This document shows positions 36,053 through 44,961 of a DNA stretch of 64,000 nt, one piece after another. The DNA is from Nostoc desertorum CM1-VF14. Lineage in GTDB: Bacteria > Cyanobacteriota > Cyanobacteriia > Cyanobacteriales > Nostocaceae. Location: NCBI GenBank assembly GCA_019359245.1, contig JAHHHR010000006.1, positions 1-64,000 of the forward strand, given 5' to 3'. Numbering within the stretch: the first letter of the stretch is position 1; each line of letters starts with the position of its first letter. The notes under the pieces are model-generated. The model made no database searches, was not told where the DNA came from, and saw only the letters and a program-made list of their open reading frames with translations. Position numbers and translations under genes: made by a program.

Positions 36053-37219
36053 TTAGCTACGACTCGATGTTAAATATCTTTCAAGTGTTTGAGTTTGAGC
36101 GTTAGTATCGCGGGGTATAGGCCAAAGTTTGATGGTTTCGTCACCACTGCCACTTACTAAAGTTTGCCCATTTGGGCTAAAGGCAATAGACCATACAGAC
36201 TTGGTATGTCCTGCAAAGTTAGCAAGGAGTTTGCCACTAGCTAGATTCCAGAGCTTAATTGTTGTGTCATAACTACTACTGGCTAAAGTCTGTCCATTAG
36301 GACTAAAAGCAACAGACCATACAGCTTGGGAATGCCCCGTTAGAGTGTGCAACAATTTGCCATCACCCAGTTGCCACAATTTAATGGTTTTATCCTTACT
36401 GCCACTGGCAAGGGTTTGCCCATCAGGACTGAAGGCAACAGAAGATACTTCTTGAGTATGCTCTGTCAGAGTCTGTATGAGTGTGGGACTAGGAGTGTTT
36501 AGCTGCCAAATTCTAATGGAGTTATCTCTACTGCCACTGGCTAACTTCTGGCTATCGGGGCTAAAAGCAACAGACTTTACCCAGCCTACATTCTGGAGTG
36601 TAAATTCTTTGCCTGTGTCCAGATTCCAGAGCTTAATAGTATTGTCAGCACTGCTACTAGCAAGCAATTTTCCATTGGCACTCATAGCAATTGCTGCTAC
36701 ATCGTCTCTATGCCCATCAAGGGTACGGATGAGAGTTCCTGTTTCCAGATTCCACAGTTTAATTCGATTATCCCAGCTACCACTAGCGAGTACACGCTTA
36801 TCAGCACTAATCGCTAAGGATGCAACTGCATCAGCATGACCTTTAAAAGTGTGGAGTAATTTGCCAGTGTGCAGATTCCAAATTTTGATCGTGCCATTAT
36901 AGCTACCACTAGCTAAAGTATTACCATCTGAACTGATAGCGATCGCATAAATCCACGCTGAATGTCCTTTGAGAGTTTGGTAAGGTTGAATGCTTGGCAA
37001 GGTCATAACGTCAGGTTTGACCATCTGGAAGGGAAATAGTAAACGATAGGAGCTAAACCCAACCAAGGTTGCTGTAGACGTAATTGCCAGTAGTATTGAA
37101 ATTTTATTAACAATTGAGTTTGACACTACAGAGTAACTTCTCCATTTACACAATTTGGCCGAAAATAGTATAAGGAAATAGAAGCTAGAACAAAATAAAG
37201 CTTGCTTTAGCTTTTTCAA
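36053..37219 (-). CDS. WD40 repeat protein with N-terminal membrane anchor
   Basis: About 388 aa. A hydrophobic region within residues 30-65 (NKISILLAITSTATLVGFSS) anchors the protein. From about residue 85 there are seven WD40 repeats with the pattern GHxxxVxxVAFSPDGQTLAS followed by GSxDxTIKLW, forming one beta-propeller, a scaffold for protein contacts. Several repeats are nearly identical, pointing to recent amplification. The first codon in the frame is TTG (37219); a GTG near 37126, just before the membrane segment, is a plausible true start, so the first 30 residues are uncertain. It lies 36 bp after the ferric-reductase-like gene on the same strand. Confidence 0.88.
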   Translation of the reverse strand: MKKLKQALFCSSFYFLILFSAKLCKWRSYSVVSNSIVNKISILLAITSTATLVGFSSYRLLFPFQMVKPDVMTLPSIQPYQTLKGHSAWIYAIAISSDGNTLASGSYNGTIKIWNLHTGKLLHTFKGHADAVASLAISADKRVLASGSWDNRIKLWNLETGTLIRTLDGHRDDVAAIAMSANGKLLASSSADNTIKLWNLDTGKEFTLQNVGWVKSVAFSPDSQKLASGSRDNSIRIWQLNTPSPTLIQTLTEHTQEVSSVAFSPDGQTLASGSKDKTIKLWQLGDGKLLHTLTGHSQAVWSVAFSPNGQTLASSSYDTTIKLWNLASGKLLANFAGHTKSVWSIAFSPNGQTLVSGSGDETIKLWPIPRDTNAQTQTLERYLTSSRS

Positions 37220-37255
37220 CTAATTAGTTACTTCCGCCATTTTGTACCAATGAAA

Positions 37256-37813
37256 CTATCTAATGCTCTTTTCTGCTAAATTTGCTTTCGTTACCTTTTT
37301 TTGTTGTTTATCCTGATGTTCAAGCCAAAGCCGAATAATAAATAAAACCGTGATTATGGTAGTAGCGATAAGGCTAATCGGTGTTAAATATGTCCAATGA
37401 CCTGACATTTTATCCCAGATATGCCAAATCAAAATAAACATAGCTACATAAGTTAGTTTGTGTAATTGCTTCCAGTTCTTCTTCAGCTTTTTTACACTCC
37501 AATTATTAGAAGTTATAGACAGAAGCATAAAAATTATGAAAGTGCTTACACCTTGGATATATATCCAAAATGTTTTAATGTCAAAAAAATCAAAATTTCT
37601 CTTTTGAACCATTAGGAAACCATGACCTAAAGCCAAAAAGAAAGCTATAATACCAATAATCCGGCGGCGTTTTAGTAGCCATTGGGGAATTCCAGTCTCT
37701 TTGGTTTGCGGAAAAACAATTTTGAGAGTTGTGGGAAGCAATGTAGCTATATAACTAACTAATGCTATAAATCCAAGAGCATTAGCTAGGGGTGCTTCAT
37801 CTATTGAAATCAT
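37256..37813 (-). CDS. Ferric-reductase-like transmembrane protein
   Basis: A 185-aa protein with about five membrane helices (NALGFIALVSYIATLLPTTL, IIGIIAFFLALGHGFLM, FWIYIQGVSTFIIFMLL, LTYVAMFILIWHIW, LTPISLIATTIITVLFII). His residues in LGHGF, QLHKLTY, LIWHIW and SGHW are placed as haem b ligands would be in the ferric reductase/MsrQ-type domain. It probably passes electrons across the membrane, but has no attached flavin domain. It may share a transcript with the WD40 gene. ATG 37813 is a natural start. Confidence 0.8.
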   Translation of the reverse strand: MISIDEAPLANALGFIALVSYIATLLPTTLKIVFPQTKETGIPQWLLKRRRIIGIIAFFLALGHGFLMVQKRNFDFFDIKTFWIYIQGVSTFIIFMLLSITSNNWSVKKLKKNWKQLHKLTYVAMFILIWHIWDKMSGHWTYLTPISLIATTIITVLFIIRLWLEHQDKQQKKVTKANLAEKSIR

Positions 37814-38592
37814 GATTAATCTCTAAAAATAATATTGTTGGTTATAGTAGAAATTACAGGTATAGGCAGCGAAAAATAACCTACGTTAATCCTAGTCAAA
37901 ATAGAAGTAAGCTAGGCATTTTAGTAAGACGAGTTTACTGGGCAATTGAAGCCAAAATGCTAATTTAAAAAGTATTTGAAGTTTGCTACTCTATGCAAAA
38001 GTTAATTAGCCGACTACCTACTAAATATTTATCAAAGGGTAAAGCAGTATAGTCTTAAAAATTTTCTTCATGAGCAACTGTTATTCGCGCAACATTTCCG
38101 TTATGAGAAGTGCAGAAGCGAAGACGATTTTAGTCCGTTAATTTCCATTTCATAGTTATCTTTTTTGTGTTTTTCTACTTACTTAAGTATATAAATGAAC
38201 TGCTTAATTACTTGTTTACATTGTAGTATGACTACTTGGAGGTTAATAGTACCCTAGAGGGTACTATCTTTAACTGCGATTTTTTCAGATGACGCAACAT
38301 TAGGGATTTCCAAATAAAAAAATGTCCTATCGCTTTAAGGACAGGGGCGGGGAAAGTCGTAGTGAAGTTCAGAAGTTAAATAACGACCGTAAAGAGTGTT
38401 TATATAATTTAGGCGCGCATCAGCTTAGATATAGATTTATCGTAAGGATATGGCACTGCCCATTGGGCTTTTTGCTTTTTTTATAAAAAAAGCCCCCTCC
38501 TCGCTGGTGCGGGGAAGGGGTTGGGGGTAGGATTAGCGCAAAGAAGGCAGAGGTCAGAATTCCCTTCTGCCTCCTGCCCTCTGCCTTTCTCG
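37814..38592. other. Long intergenic region
   Basis: No gene recognised in about 780 bp. A 10-bp stem with a 2-nt loop lies at 38246-38267 (ATAGTACCCT, AG, AGGGTACTAT). TGTCCT/AGGACA forms a small hairpin near 38324-38344. The dispersed 43-nt repeat lies at 38386-38428. The region could hold a small RNA, but nothing decides this. Confidence 0.45.
38386..38428 (+). repeat. 43-nt dispersed repeat, copy 1
   Basis: It begins ACCGTAAAGAGTGTTTATAT and ends GCGCGCATCAGCTTAG. It matches the reverse complement of 43661-43703 at 40 of 43 positions. The two copies face each other around the PRC-barrel and smc genes. Confidence 0.75.
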
Positions 38593-39591
38593 CTAATATC
38601 CGCCTTCTTCTTCGTATTCTGGCTGTCTTTCCTTGACTTTCTTGGGAATATTCACTGGCTTCGGCGCATCTTCCCAAGCATCGCCCTCTACATCGTCATA
38701 ATCATCGTATTCATCAACATAAGGCTTCTTGCTATAGGGCTGGGCTTCATATTTTAGCGGCTGCGGTTGTTGATACCTGTCGCTGCCTGTTGCTTCGCTC
38801 CAGTTATCTTCTTCCTCGTCTTCTTCGTATTGAATAGATTCATACTGCCGCGCTTTCATTACCTGACGCTGTGGCCTTTCTTCTTCCACATAGTCTTCTG
38901 TCCATTCTTCTTCTCGCGCTATGGGTTCGGGGGCGCGAACTTTTTGCCTGGGTGGCTGCAATGGTACTCCACTAGGCAGTTGATTAGCTGGTGCAACTTG
39001 GCGCGGTGGAGTATAGCCGTATTCTTCTTCTATATCTCGATCCCAAGGTGCTTTGCCGATACCCAGACGCTCTAGTAAACCAACCGTCAACTGGTTTACC
39101 CGTTCTTCGGCTCCCTCAAACACAATCAACCGATTGGGGCCAGTGCTGACAATTTCATCTACTGAGAACTCGTAAGTGCTGAGAAATTGATCGGGAATTT
39201 GGGGCAATCCTAAAGAAGCAATGGATATGGAGTTAAGCTTCCCGGTTTCACCGTTGAATTTGAAGCCCCGAACTTTGCCTAAGACTTCACCTGTTTCTGT
39301 AATTACTTCCCAGTTAATTAGATTACTGAGAGATTCAACTTCAATATCTTCAATTACATCTTCGTTATCAACCAAGATGACATCACCAATCTGGCTGATG
39401 TTGTTGAGGTACATGTAGCGCGGTATGCCCGAAATAGAGATCAGGCTGTCTCGCAAACCAAGAGCCACAACCTCTCGTTGATCAATATCAACCCAGACTT
39501 GACTGATGATGCCTAGCCGCTTGCCGTTGTCGCGGGTAATCACCTGGGTATTTAATATGTCGGAACGTCTAATTATCTGTTCAGAGGTCAT
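38593..39591 (-). CDS. PRC-barrel domain protein
   Basis: A 332-aa soluble protein with two PRC-barrel domains: the first at about residues 10-80 (LNTQVITRDNGKRLGIISQV, WVDIDQREVVALGLRD) and the second at about 85-160 (LINWEVITETGEVLGKVRGF). The C-terminal half is disordered, rich in Glu, Asp, Tyr, Pro and Gln, and probably flexible. It follows smc on the same strand with 58 bp between; I believe this pairing recurs in cyanobacteria, which would suggest a role linked to chromosome structure. ATG 39591 (MTSEQIIRRSDIL) is preferred over an earlier start that adds eight residues. Confidence 0.85.
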   Translation of the reverse strand: MTSEQIIRRSDILNTQVITRDNGKRLGIISQVWVDIDQREVVALGLRDSLISISGIPRYMYLNNISQIGDVILVDNEDVIEDIEVESLSNLINWEVITETGEVLGKVRGFKFNGETGKLNSISIASLGLPQIPDQFLSTYEFSVDEIVSTGPNRLIVFEGAEERVNQLTVGLLERLGIGKAPWDRDIEEEYGYTPPRQVAPANQLPSGVPLQPPRQKVRAPEPIAREEEWTEDYVEEERPQRQVMKARQYESIQYEEDEEEDNWSEATGSDRYQQPQPLKYEAQPYSKKPYVDEYDDYDDVEGDAWEDAPKPVNIPKKVKERQPEYEEEGGY

Positions 39592-39649
39592 TCTATACCG
39601 AGTCCTGATCTCCAATCCGGTTTATCTATACACTATTATTAACAAAAAC

Positions 39650-42600
39650 TCAAGCAGGTGTATTGGATGATTGTAACTTAATCCCCAAAACTTGAGTGTA
39701 AGCTCCTCGTGCTTGAGTAACGCCAATTGTGCGTTCGGCTGATTCTATCATCGGACGACGCAAACTAACAACTATAAATTGCGCTTGTTGTGACTGTTGT
39801 TTAATCATTCTAGCTAATCGTTCTACGTTTGCCCCATCTAAGAACATATCCACCTCGTCAAAGGCGTAAAAGGGCGATGGGCGGTAGCGTTGGAGAGCAA
39901 AGATGAAGCTCAAGGCTGTAAGCGATTTTTCTCCCCCAGACATGGAAGCTAGGCGCTGTACTGGTTTACCTTTGGGATGCGCGACTAAATTTAGCCCACT
40001 GCTAAAAGGATCTTCGGGATTTTCGAGTTGTAAATAGCCGTCACCGTCTGAAAGAATGGCGAAAATTGATTGAAAGTTTTCGTTAACAGCATCGAATGCT
40101 TCTTTAAAAGCAAGTTGCCGCAATGTGGTGAAGTTTTCAATCCGCAAAAGTAATTCGGTGCGTTCCCCTTCTAGTGTTTCTAATTTTTGCGTCAGTTCTT
40201 GGAGGCGGTTTTGGGTGCGTTCGTATTCTTCCAAAGCCAGCATATTCACAGGTTCCATTGCCTGTAAGCGTTTGGTAAGCGATCGCAATTCTTTCTGCAA
40301 TTCCTCTAAATCTACCTTATCTGGAACTTCCGGCAGCGGATTTGGTAATTCTGCTCCCACATCCCGCAACTGGCTTTGCAGTGCAATTAGTTCCTCCCGC
40401 CGCTTCTCTTGGGTTTCTTTGAGTTTTTCTATTTCCCATTGCAATTGTTGTTGGCGCAAAAGATGCGATCGCACTTCTTGTTCTGTAGTGTCGCGTTTTT
40501 GCTTCTCTTCTCCCAAATTCTGTTCCATAAGACTCAGCGTCGCGCGGGTTTCAGCAATTAGAGCGCTGAGTTCTGAGTGTTGAGTGGTGAGGGAAGTTAG
40601 TTGATTCTTTCGCGCCTCTTGCTCACGATGATATTGGGCAATTCGCTCCTCCCCTTCTTGAATTTTTTCTTGCAATCGTTGTTGCTGACTTTCCAAATTT
40701 TTTAATCTTTGTTCAGCTTCGCGTAACGCTGTCTCCCGTTGTTGCAATTGTTGCTCTTGAATTTTAATTGTCGCTTGGATTTGTTGCCATTCACTAGGAG
40801 TTTGGGAAGCTTCCAACTCTGCTAAAGCGTGTCGCAATTGTTGCAACTGATTTTCTTGCCCTGGTAATTCTTGCTCTAAAATTTCTAATCGGGATTGAGC
40901 AGTGGCTAACTTTTCGCTATTTTGTGTGAGTTGCGATCGCGTCCCCTCTAATTGTGCTGTTAAATTTTTAATGTCTTTCTGCAACTGTTCCAATTGCAAC
41001 TGCTGTTCACGCCGTGCCTGACGCGCTTCTGTGAGTTCTTGGGTGAGTTTCTTGGCTCTGGCTGACAAAGTTGCGATCGCTTCTGTACAACGCTCTAAAA
41101 CTCGTTCAATATCCACCAAGCGAGTTCTTAGAGCGATCGCTTCATCAGATTCCGCCGCTTCCGCATTCCCAAACCGCAACGCTGAACGATTGCTGTTACT
41201 ACCACCAGTCATTGCACCGCTAGTTTCCAGAAGTTCCCCGTCTAAGGTGACGATGCGATACAGCCCTAAATTTTTCCGAGCCGCCTCCAGGCTGGCGAAT
41301 ACCACTGTGTTACCGAAAACATAGCTAAATACATCTTTGTAACGGCGATCGCAATCGACTAAGTTAACAGCATAATTAACGAAACCGCTAGCAAAACGCA
41401 GCGTTGCATCTTGAGTAAATTTGGGAGCGTGAATTTTATTCAGGGGTAAAAAAGTCGCTCTCCCTGCACGTTTCTGTTTGAGCAATTCAATCCCTGCTGC
41501 GGCGATGCTGTCATCTTCCACCACAATATGTCCCAAACGTCCACCGGCAGCCATTTCTAAAGCCAGTTGATGGCGGGGTTCCACTTTTCCTAACTGCACA
41601 ACTAAGCCACAAAGTCCAGGCATTCCCGATTGTAAAATGACTTTACTCGCTTGAGTTCCTTGGACTTCTTGCTGTGCTTGCGCTTGCGCCTCTATTTTAT
41701 CCAGCTGGCGTTGTTTTTCCCGTTGTTCAGAAAGTAACCGTTTTTGGGTTTCCTGTTGGATTTGCAGTTCTTGTTCTGTGGCTGAGAGATTTTGGGCTAA
41801 ATTCTGGATGGGTTCACTAGAGGCGTTAAATTCTGTTTCAACTTGATTACAGTCGGTTTGTTTTTGGGCTAATAGCGGTTCGTCGCGTTCAATTAACTGA
41901 GTTTGCTCCTGAATTAACTGCTGTAACTGATTATTACGTTCCCTGAGTTGTGCTTGTTCAGTACGTTGAGGTTCTAGAGTTTGCAGCAAAGCTTCAATTT
42001 GACGGTTGAATGCCGTTTGTTGCTGCACCCACGCTTCCGAAGCTGAGGCGATTTCTGCGGCTGCTTCGCGGGAAGTTTCTAAAGCTTGCTGCGTCTCATC
42101 CCTTTGCTGCTGACAGTAGACAATAGATTTCCCCTCTACAACCTGTGTTTTGGCAATTTCTTCTAAGGAAAAATGGTGTTTTTGAATTTCTTGCTGAGTT
42201 TGAGTTAGACGTTTGGCAGTTTCTTGAGAAGCTGTTTCTAATTCCGTTAACTGACGCTGGAGTTGCTTTCGTTCAGCTTCTTGGGTGGCGAGGCTAGATT
42301 GTACTGCCAAAAGTTCCTCTTCTCCCAATGCTTTAACGTGGGCATTGAGTTGTTCAAGTTCAGCAGTTTTTTGGACGATTTCGGAATTTAGATTTGTGAG
42401 TTGGGTAGTGAGTTCACTAGAATTGCGATCGCCTGTTTGAATTTCGTGAACTAACTTTTCTTGTTGTGCTTGTAGCGATCGCCATGATAATACAGCTTCC
42501 CAGGATTGTTTCGCTAGAAATTCCGTGCGGAGTTTTTGATATTTCTCAGCTTTAGCCCGATCTTGGGAAAGGCGATCGCGTTGTGCAGTTAATTCCGTCT

Positions 42601-43264
42601 CAATAATCCGACAGCTATCTTCCTTTTCCTTTACCTCATCTAAAGTTGATTTGGCTTGGATAATTTTGCGATCAAATGCCGCTACCCCAGCCAATTCATC
42701 AATAATTTCCCGGCGTTCCCGCGCATTCATCGAGATAATGCTGGTGACATCCCCTTGTAGCACGACGTTGTAGCCTTCAGGATAAACCCGCAGGTTACTT
42801 AATTCTTCATGCAACTCCGTCAGCGTGCAAGGTACACCATTGATATAGTAATTCGACGTGTAACTCCCTTGGTGAGTGACTCGCAGCCTTCTAGTGACAC
42901 TCCATTCAGTTGGGGAGTGGGGAGTGGGGAGTGGGGAGTGGGAATTGTCCTCATCTTCCTCACTCTGAGCCTTTGCGGCTTTGGGTGAGTCCTCTCCTGA
43001 CAAATCAAAGGTGACTGTGACGCTAGCTTCAATAGAAGCGCGTCCTTTAGACGTTTGGGTGTTATTTACTAAATCTGGCAAGCGATCGGCTCGCATTCCT
43101 TTAGAACTGGAGAGTCCGAGGCAAAATAGCAGTGCATCTAGAATATTAGATTTACCCGAACCATTTGGCCCAGATATGACAGTACACCCCGGTAGCAAAG
43201 GGACTGAGGTAGTGCCACCGAAGGATTTGAAGTTCGTAAGTTCCACGCGCTTGATATGAACCAT
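39650..43264 (-). CDS. smc: Chromosome segregation ATPase SMC
   Basis: A 1204-aa condensin subunit that folds DNA for segregation. Walker A SGPNGSGKSN is at residues 31-40. Long coiled coils occupy about 170-520 and 690-1030. The hinge lies between (MPGLCGLVVQLGKVEPRHQL, then GGRLGHIVVED). The C-terminal head has the signature LASMSGGEKSLTALSFIFAL and Walker B FYAFDEVDMFLDGAN. Residues about 107-118 (HSPLPTPHSPTE) are encoded by a tandem 7-bp repeat inserted in a head-domain loop. It starts with ATG at 43264. The PRC-barrel gene follows on the same strand. Confidence 0.96.
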   Translation of the reverse strand: MVHIKRVELTNFKSFGGTTSVPLLPGCTVISGPNGSGKSNILDALLFCLGLSSSKGMRADRLPDLVNNTQTSKGRASIEASVTVTFDLSGEDSPKAAKAQSEEDEDNSHSPLPTPHSPTEWSVTRRLRVTHQGSYTSNYYINGVPCTLTELHEELSNLRVYPEGYNVVLQGDVTSIISMNARERREIIDELAGVAAFDRKIIQAKSTLDEVKEKEDSCRIIETELTAQRDRLSQDRAKAEKYQKLRTEFLAKQSWEAVLSWRSLQAQQEKLVHEIQTGDRNSSELTTQLTNLNSEIVQKTAELEQLNAHVKALGEEELLAVQSSLATQEAERKQLQRQLTELETASQETAKRLTQTQQEIQKHHFSLEEIAKTQVVEGKSIVYCQQQRDETQQALETSREAAAEIASASEAWVQQQTAFNRQIEALLQTLEPQRTEQAQLRERNNQLQQLIQEQTQLIERDEPLLAQKQTDCNQVETEFNASSEPIQNLAQNLSATEQELQIQQETQKRLLSEQREKQRQLDKIEAQAQAQQEVQGTQASKVILQSGMPGLCGLVVQLGKVEPRHQLALEMAAGGRLGHIVVEDDSIAAAGIELLKQKRAGRATFLPLNKIHAPKFTQDATLRFASGFVNYAVNLVDCDRRYKDVFSYVFGNTVVFASLEAARKNLGLYRIVTLDGELLETSGAMTGGSNSNRSALRFGNAEAAESDEAIALRTRLVDIERVLERCTEAIATLSARAKKLTQELTEARQARREQQLQLEQLQKDIKNLTAQLEGTRSQLTQNSEKLATAQSRLEILEQELPGQENQLQQLRHALAELEASQTPSEWQQIQATIKIQEQQLQQRETALREAEQRLKNLESQQQRLQEKIQEGEERIAQYHREQEARKNQLTSLTTQHSELSALIAETRATLSLMEQNLGEEKQKRDTTEQEVRSHLLRQQQLQWEIEKLKETQEKRREELIALQSQLRDVGAELPNPLPEVPDKVDLEELQKELRSLTKRLQAMEPVNMLALEEYERTQNRLQELTQKLETLEGERTELLLRIENFTTLRQLAFKEAFDAVNENFQSIFAILSDGDGYLQLENPEDPFSSGLNLVAHPKGKPVQRLASMSGGEKSLTALSFIFALQRYRPSPFYAFDEVDMFLDGANVERLARMIKQQSQQAQFIVVSLRRPMIESAERTIGVTQARGAYTQVLGIKLQSSNTPA
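42912..42946. repeat. Heptanucleotide tandem repeat inside smc
   Basis: Four perfect units of GGGGAGT (42912-42939) and a fifth imperfect unit GGGAATT. The coding strand reads the complement. Since the unit is 7 bp, gain or loss of one copy would shift the smc frame. Confidence 0.85.
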
Positions 43265-43660
43265 AGGCGCTGGTTAACTGGGCTAATGAAGAACAAGTGT
43301 ATCAACTAATTAAAAATTCGCAAGAGGGTAGGGGAGAAATTTGAAAATTATTGAACCGCAGAGGCGCAGAGCATGCAGAGAGGGTAAGGAGAATCGTGGT
43401 TCAGAGAAAACACAATACTGATAGAGTTAGCACAAGCACAAGATTTCATTGCAGGCGCTCAAAAGCAACTATATCAAATCATTCCAGTTTTAGTTGAGAT
43501 AGCTAACTGGAAAAACGATCAACGGCAAAGCGATCGCTATCAACTTATTACTATTTATTGCAACAATATTTTACAAGTATGTAAGATAATTTTATGGGTA
43601 AACATAATAAAGTAACCCGATAGATAAATAAACCCATAATAACTATTTTTTCGGGCATGA

Positions 43661-43703
43661 CTAAGCTAATGCGCGTCTAAATTGTATAAACACTCTTTAC
43701 GGT
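43661..43703 (-). repeat. 43-nt dispersed repeat, copy 2
   Basis: The reverse complement matches 38386-38428 at 40 of 43 positions. It directly adjoins a heptanucleotide repeat array. Confidence 0.75.
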
Positions 43704-43753
43704 GGTTAACTGTTAACTGTTGACGGTTAACGGTTATTAGTCATCAGTCATCA
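43704..43753. repeat. Short tandem repeat, GTTAACT and AGTCATC types
   Basis: GTTAACT units (GTTAACTGTTAACTGTTGAC) run into GGTTAACGGTTATT and then AGTCATCAGTCATCAG. These are 7-bp STRR-like arrays. Confidence 0.6.
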
Positions 43754-43802
43754 GCCTTCATGTAAATGTTCAAGTTTAATGCGTAACAGCTTACTAATGA
43801 AC

Positions 43803-43940
43803 CTAACTTTTCACGGTATCTGAAGAACCTCACTTCTATTTATCCTTCCTTTAAGGAGAAAGACTTTGAATTTTCCCCCTTCCCGTGTCGAGAAGCGGGT
43901 TAGGTTTTCGTGGACTTTTCCACATAACGTGAAAAGTTAG
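43803..43940. mobile_element. MITE-like element, 138 bp, with 10-bp target duplication
   Basis: It has 13-bp perfect terminal inverted repeats (CTAACTTTTCACG at 43803-43815 and its complement at 43928-43940). It is flanked immediately by the perfect 10-bp direct repeat ACTAATGAAC (43793-43802 and 43941-43950). No coding capacity; it must depend on a transposase elsewhere. A 10-bp duplication is within the range made by IS4-type transposases, but the family is not proven. Confidence 0.8.
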
Positions 43941-44039
43941 ACTAATGAACTCATCCTTATTAAAAAAACAGGGCTTACACAGATGTAAGTCCCTATTTAG
44001 CTTTTATACTGATGTTAACTGAGAACTTCAGTTATTCTT

Positions 44040-44495
44040 TTATGGCTTCACAGCTTCAACTTTTGCTTCCACTTTCACTGTCTTCACACCTTGAACTTCT
44101 TTCGCTAAGGTTTCAGCTTTCTGGAGTTCTTCAGCAGAAGTTGCTGTGCCTTTGAGGATAATTTCATCCTCTTTGTTTTCAACTACTAATTTATTACCTG
44201 GTAAGCCTTTGTTCAATTTTTCGCTAACTTCAGTTTTTAAGTCGTTCTTAGCTTTTGTCGCTGCCGTTTTTTCAGAATTGGTTTTAACTTTAGTATCTGT
44301 GCTAGCTGCTAAAGGGGTTGTTTCTTTTCCGGGAATTTTAGCAGTTGGATTTATCTGAGAAGCTGGTGTTGCTGGTACTTGAGCGGTTTCATTTGTAGTG
44401 CTAGGAGTTTCGGAACCAGTTTTAGGAGCCTCTTGACAGCCAAAAGTACCAACTACCAAAATGCTACTAACTAGTAATGGAATTAGCTTTTTCAT
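44040..44495 (-). CDS. BON domain lipoprotein
   Basis: A 151-aa exported lipoprotein. The signal peptide KKLIPLLVSSILVVGTFGC ends in a lipobox (GTFG/C) for lipid attachment at Cys20. A Thr/Pro/Lys-rich linker (about 22-85) is followed by one BON domain (about 90-150: TEVSEKLNKGLPGNKLVVEN, IILKGTATSAEELQKAETLA, VKTVKVEAKVEAV). BON domains bind membranes or other envelope components, so it may act in the periplasm. It is a single-gene unit; the reason for its expression is not visible. Confidence 0.88.
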   Translation of the reverse strand: MKKLIPLLVSSILVVGTFGCQEAPKTGSETPSTTNETAQVPATPASQINPTAKIPGKETTPLAASTDTKVKTNSEKTAATKAKNDLKTEVSEKLNKGLPGNKLVVENKEDEIILKGTATSAEELQKAETLAKEVQGVKTVKVEAKVEAVKP

Positions 44496-44961
44496 TATCT
44501 TCTCCGAATTGAGTATTTGAAGCGATTAATTGAAGTGTGTGTCATGGTGAGGAGCAAGATGTTAAAAACCAATTAAATGTGAAGTAGCAAAAGTGCCCAA
44601 GCAATCGCTCAGGTTACTAAAAATTGAAACTTGGACGATTTCTTGAAGCTAAGGTTTTGCTGCCAATTTTTAGAAATGCCAATTCAATTTTCCTGACGGC
44701 TGCTAACTAGAATGGCTCTGCATACAGCCTGTAACTCTCTATGATGTAGATGCCCAGTAGCTCTTTCAATGGTAGGCTATGCCATCTCACAGTGGTGACT
44801 CGATGTTATCAGATTTAAGTCAGTTTGGCGATGTTTACACCTACCCAACTCAAAACTTCAGCATTTTGGCAATTAGTATGGCAGCAAAATTACCAACAAA
44901 ATGTTACTTTATAAAACTATGGCTTTCTTTCAATGCCCCAAATATCAGGAAATATTAGCCA
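44496..44961. other. Intergenic region, nothing firm
   Basis: It separates the divergent BON lipoprotein and RNase D genes, so it should hold both promoters. I see no RNA gene or clear repeat. Confidence 0.4.

Larger units (their letters stand above)
43265..44039. other. Intergenic region with repeats and a MITE-like element
   Basis: No confirmed gene. A stretch at 43388-43614 is open in one frame (IELAQAQDFIAGAQKQLYQI, QSDRYQLITIYCNNIL) but has no start codon and may be a gene remnant. Then follow the dispersed repeat 43661-43703, a GTTAACT/GGTTAAC-type tandem repeat at 43704-43753, and the MITE at 43803-43940. Confidence 0.5.

Noticed and set aside
40125..40583. 152-codon frame antisense to smc
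   Set aside because: A shadow frame of the coiled-coil coding sequence; its Ser/Arg-rich product is typical of antisense frames.
43388..43614. Open stretch of about 75 codons after smc
   Set aside because: It reads like protein but lacks any start codon after the preceding stop; noted only as a possible remnant.
43704..43753. Heptanucleotide arrays as a CRISPR array
   Set aside because: Units are 7 bp and contiguous with no spacers; no CRISPR-like repeat-spacer pattern or cas gene is seen anywhere in the window.
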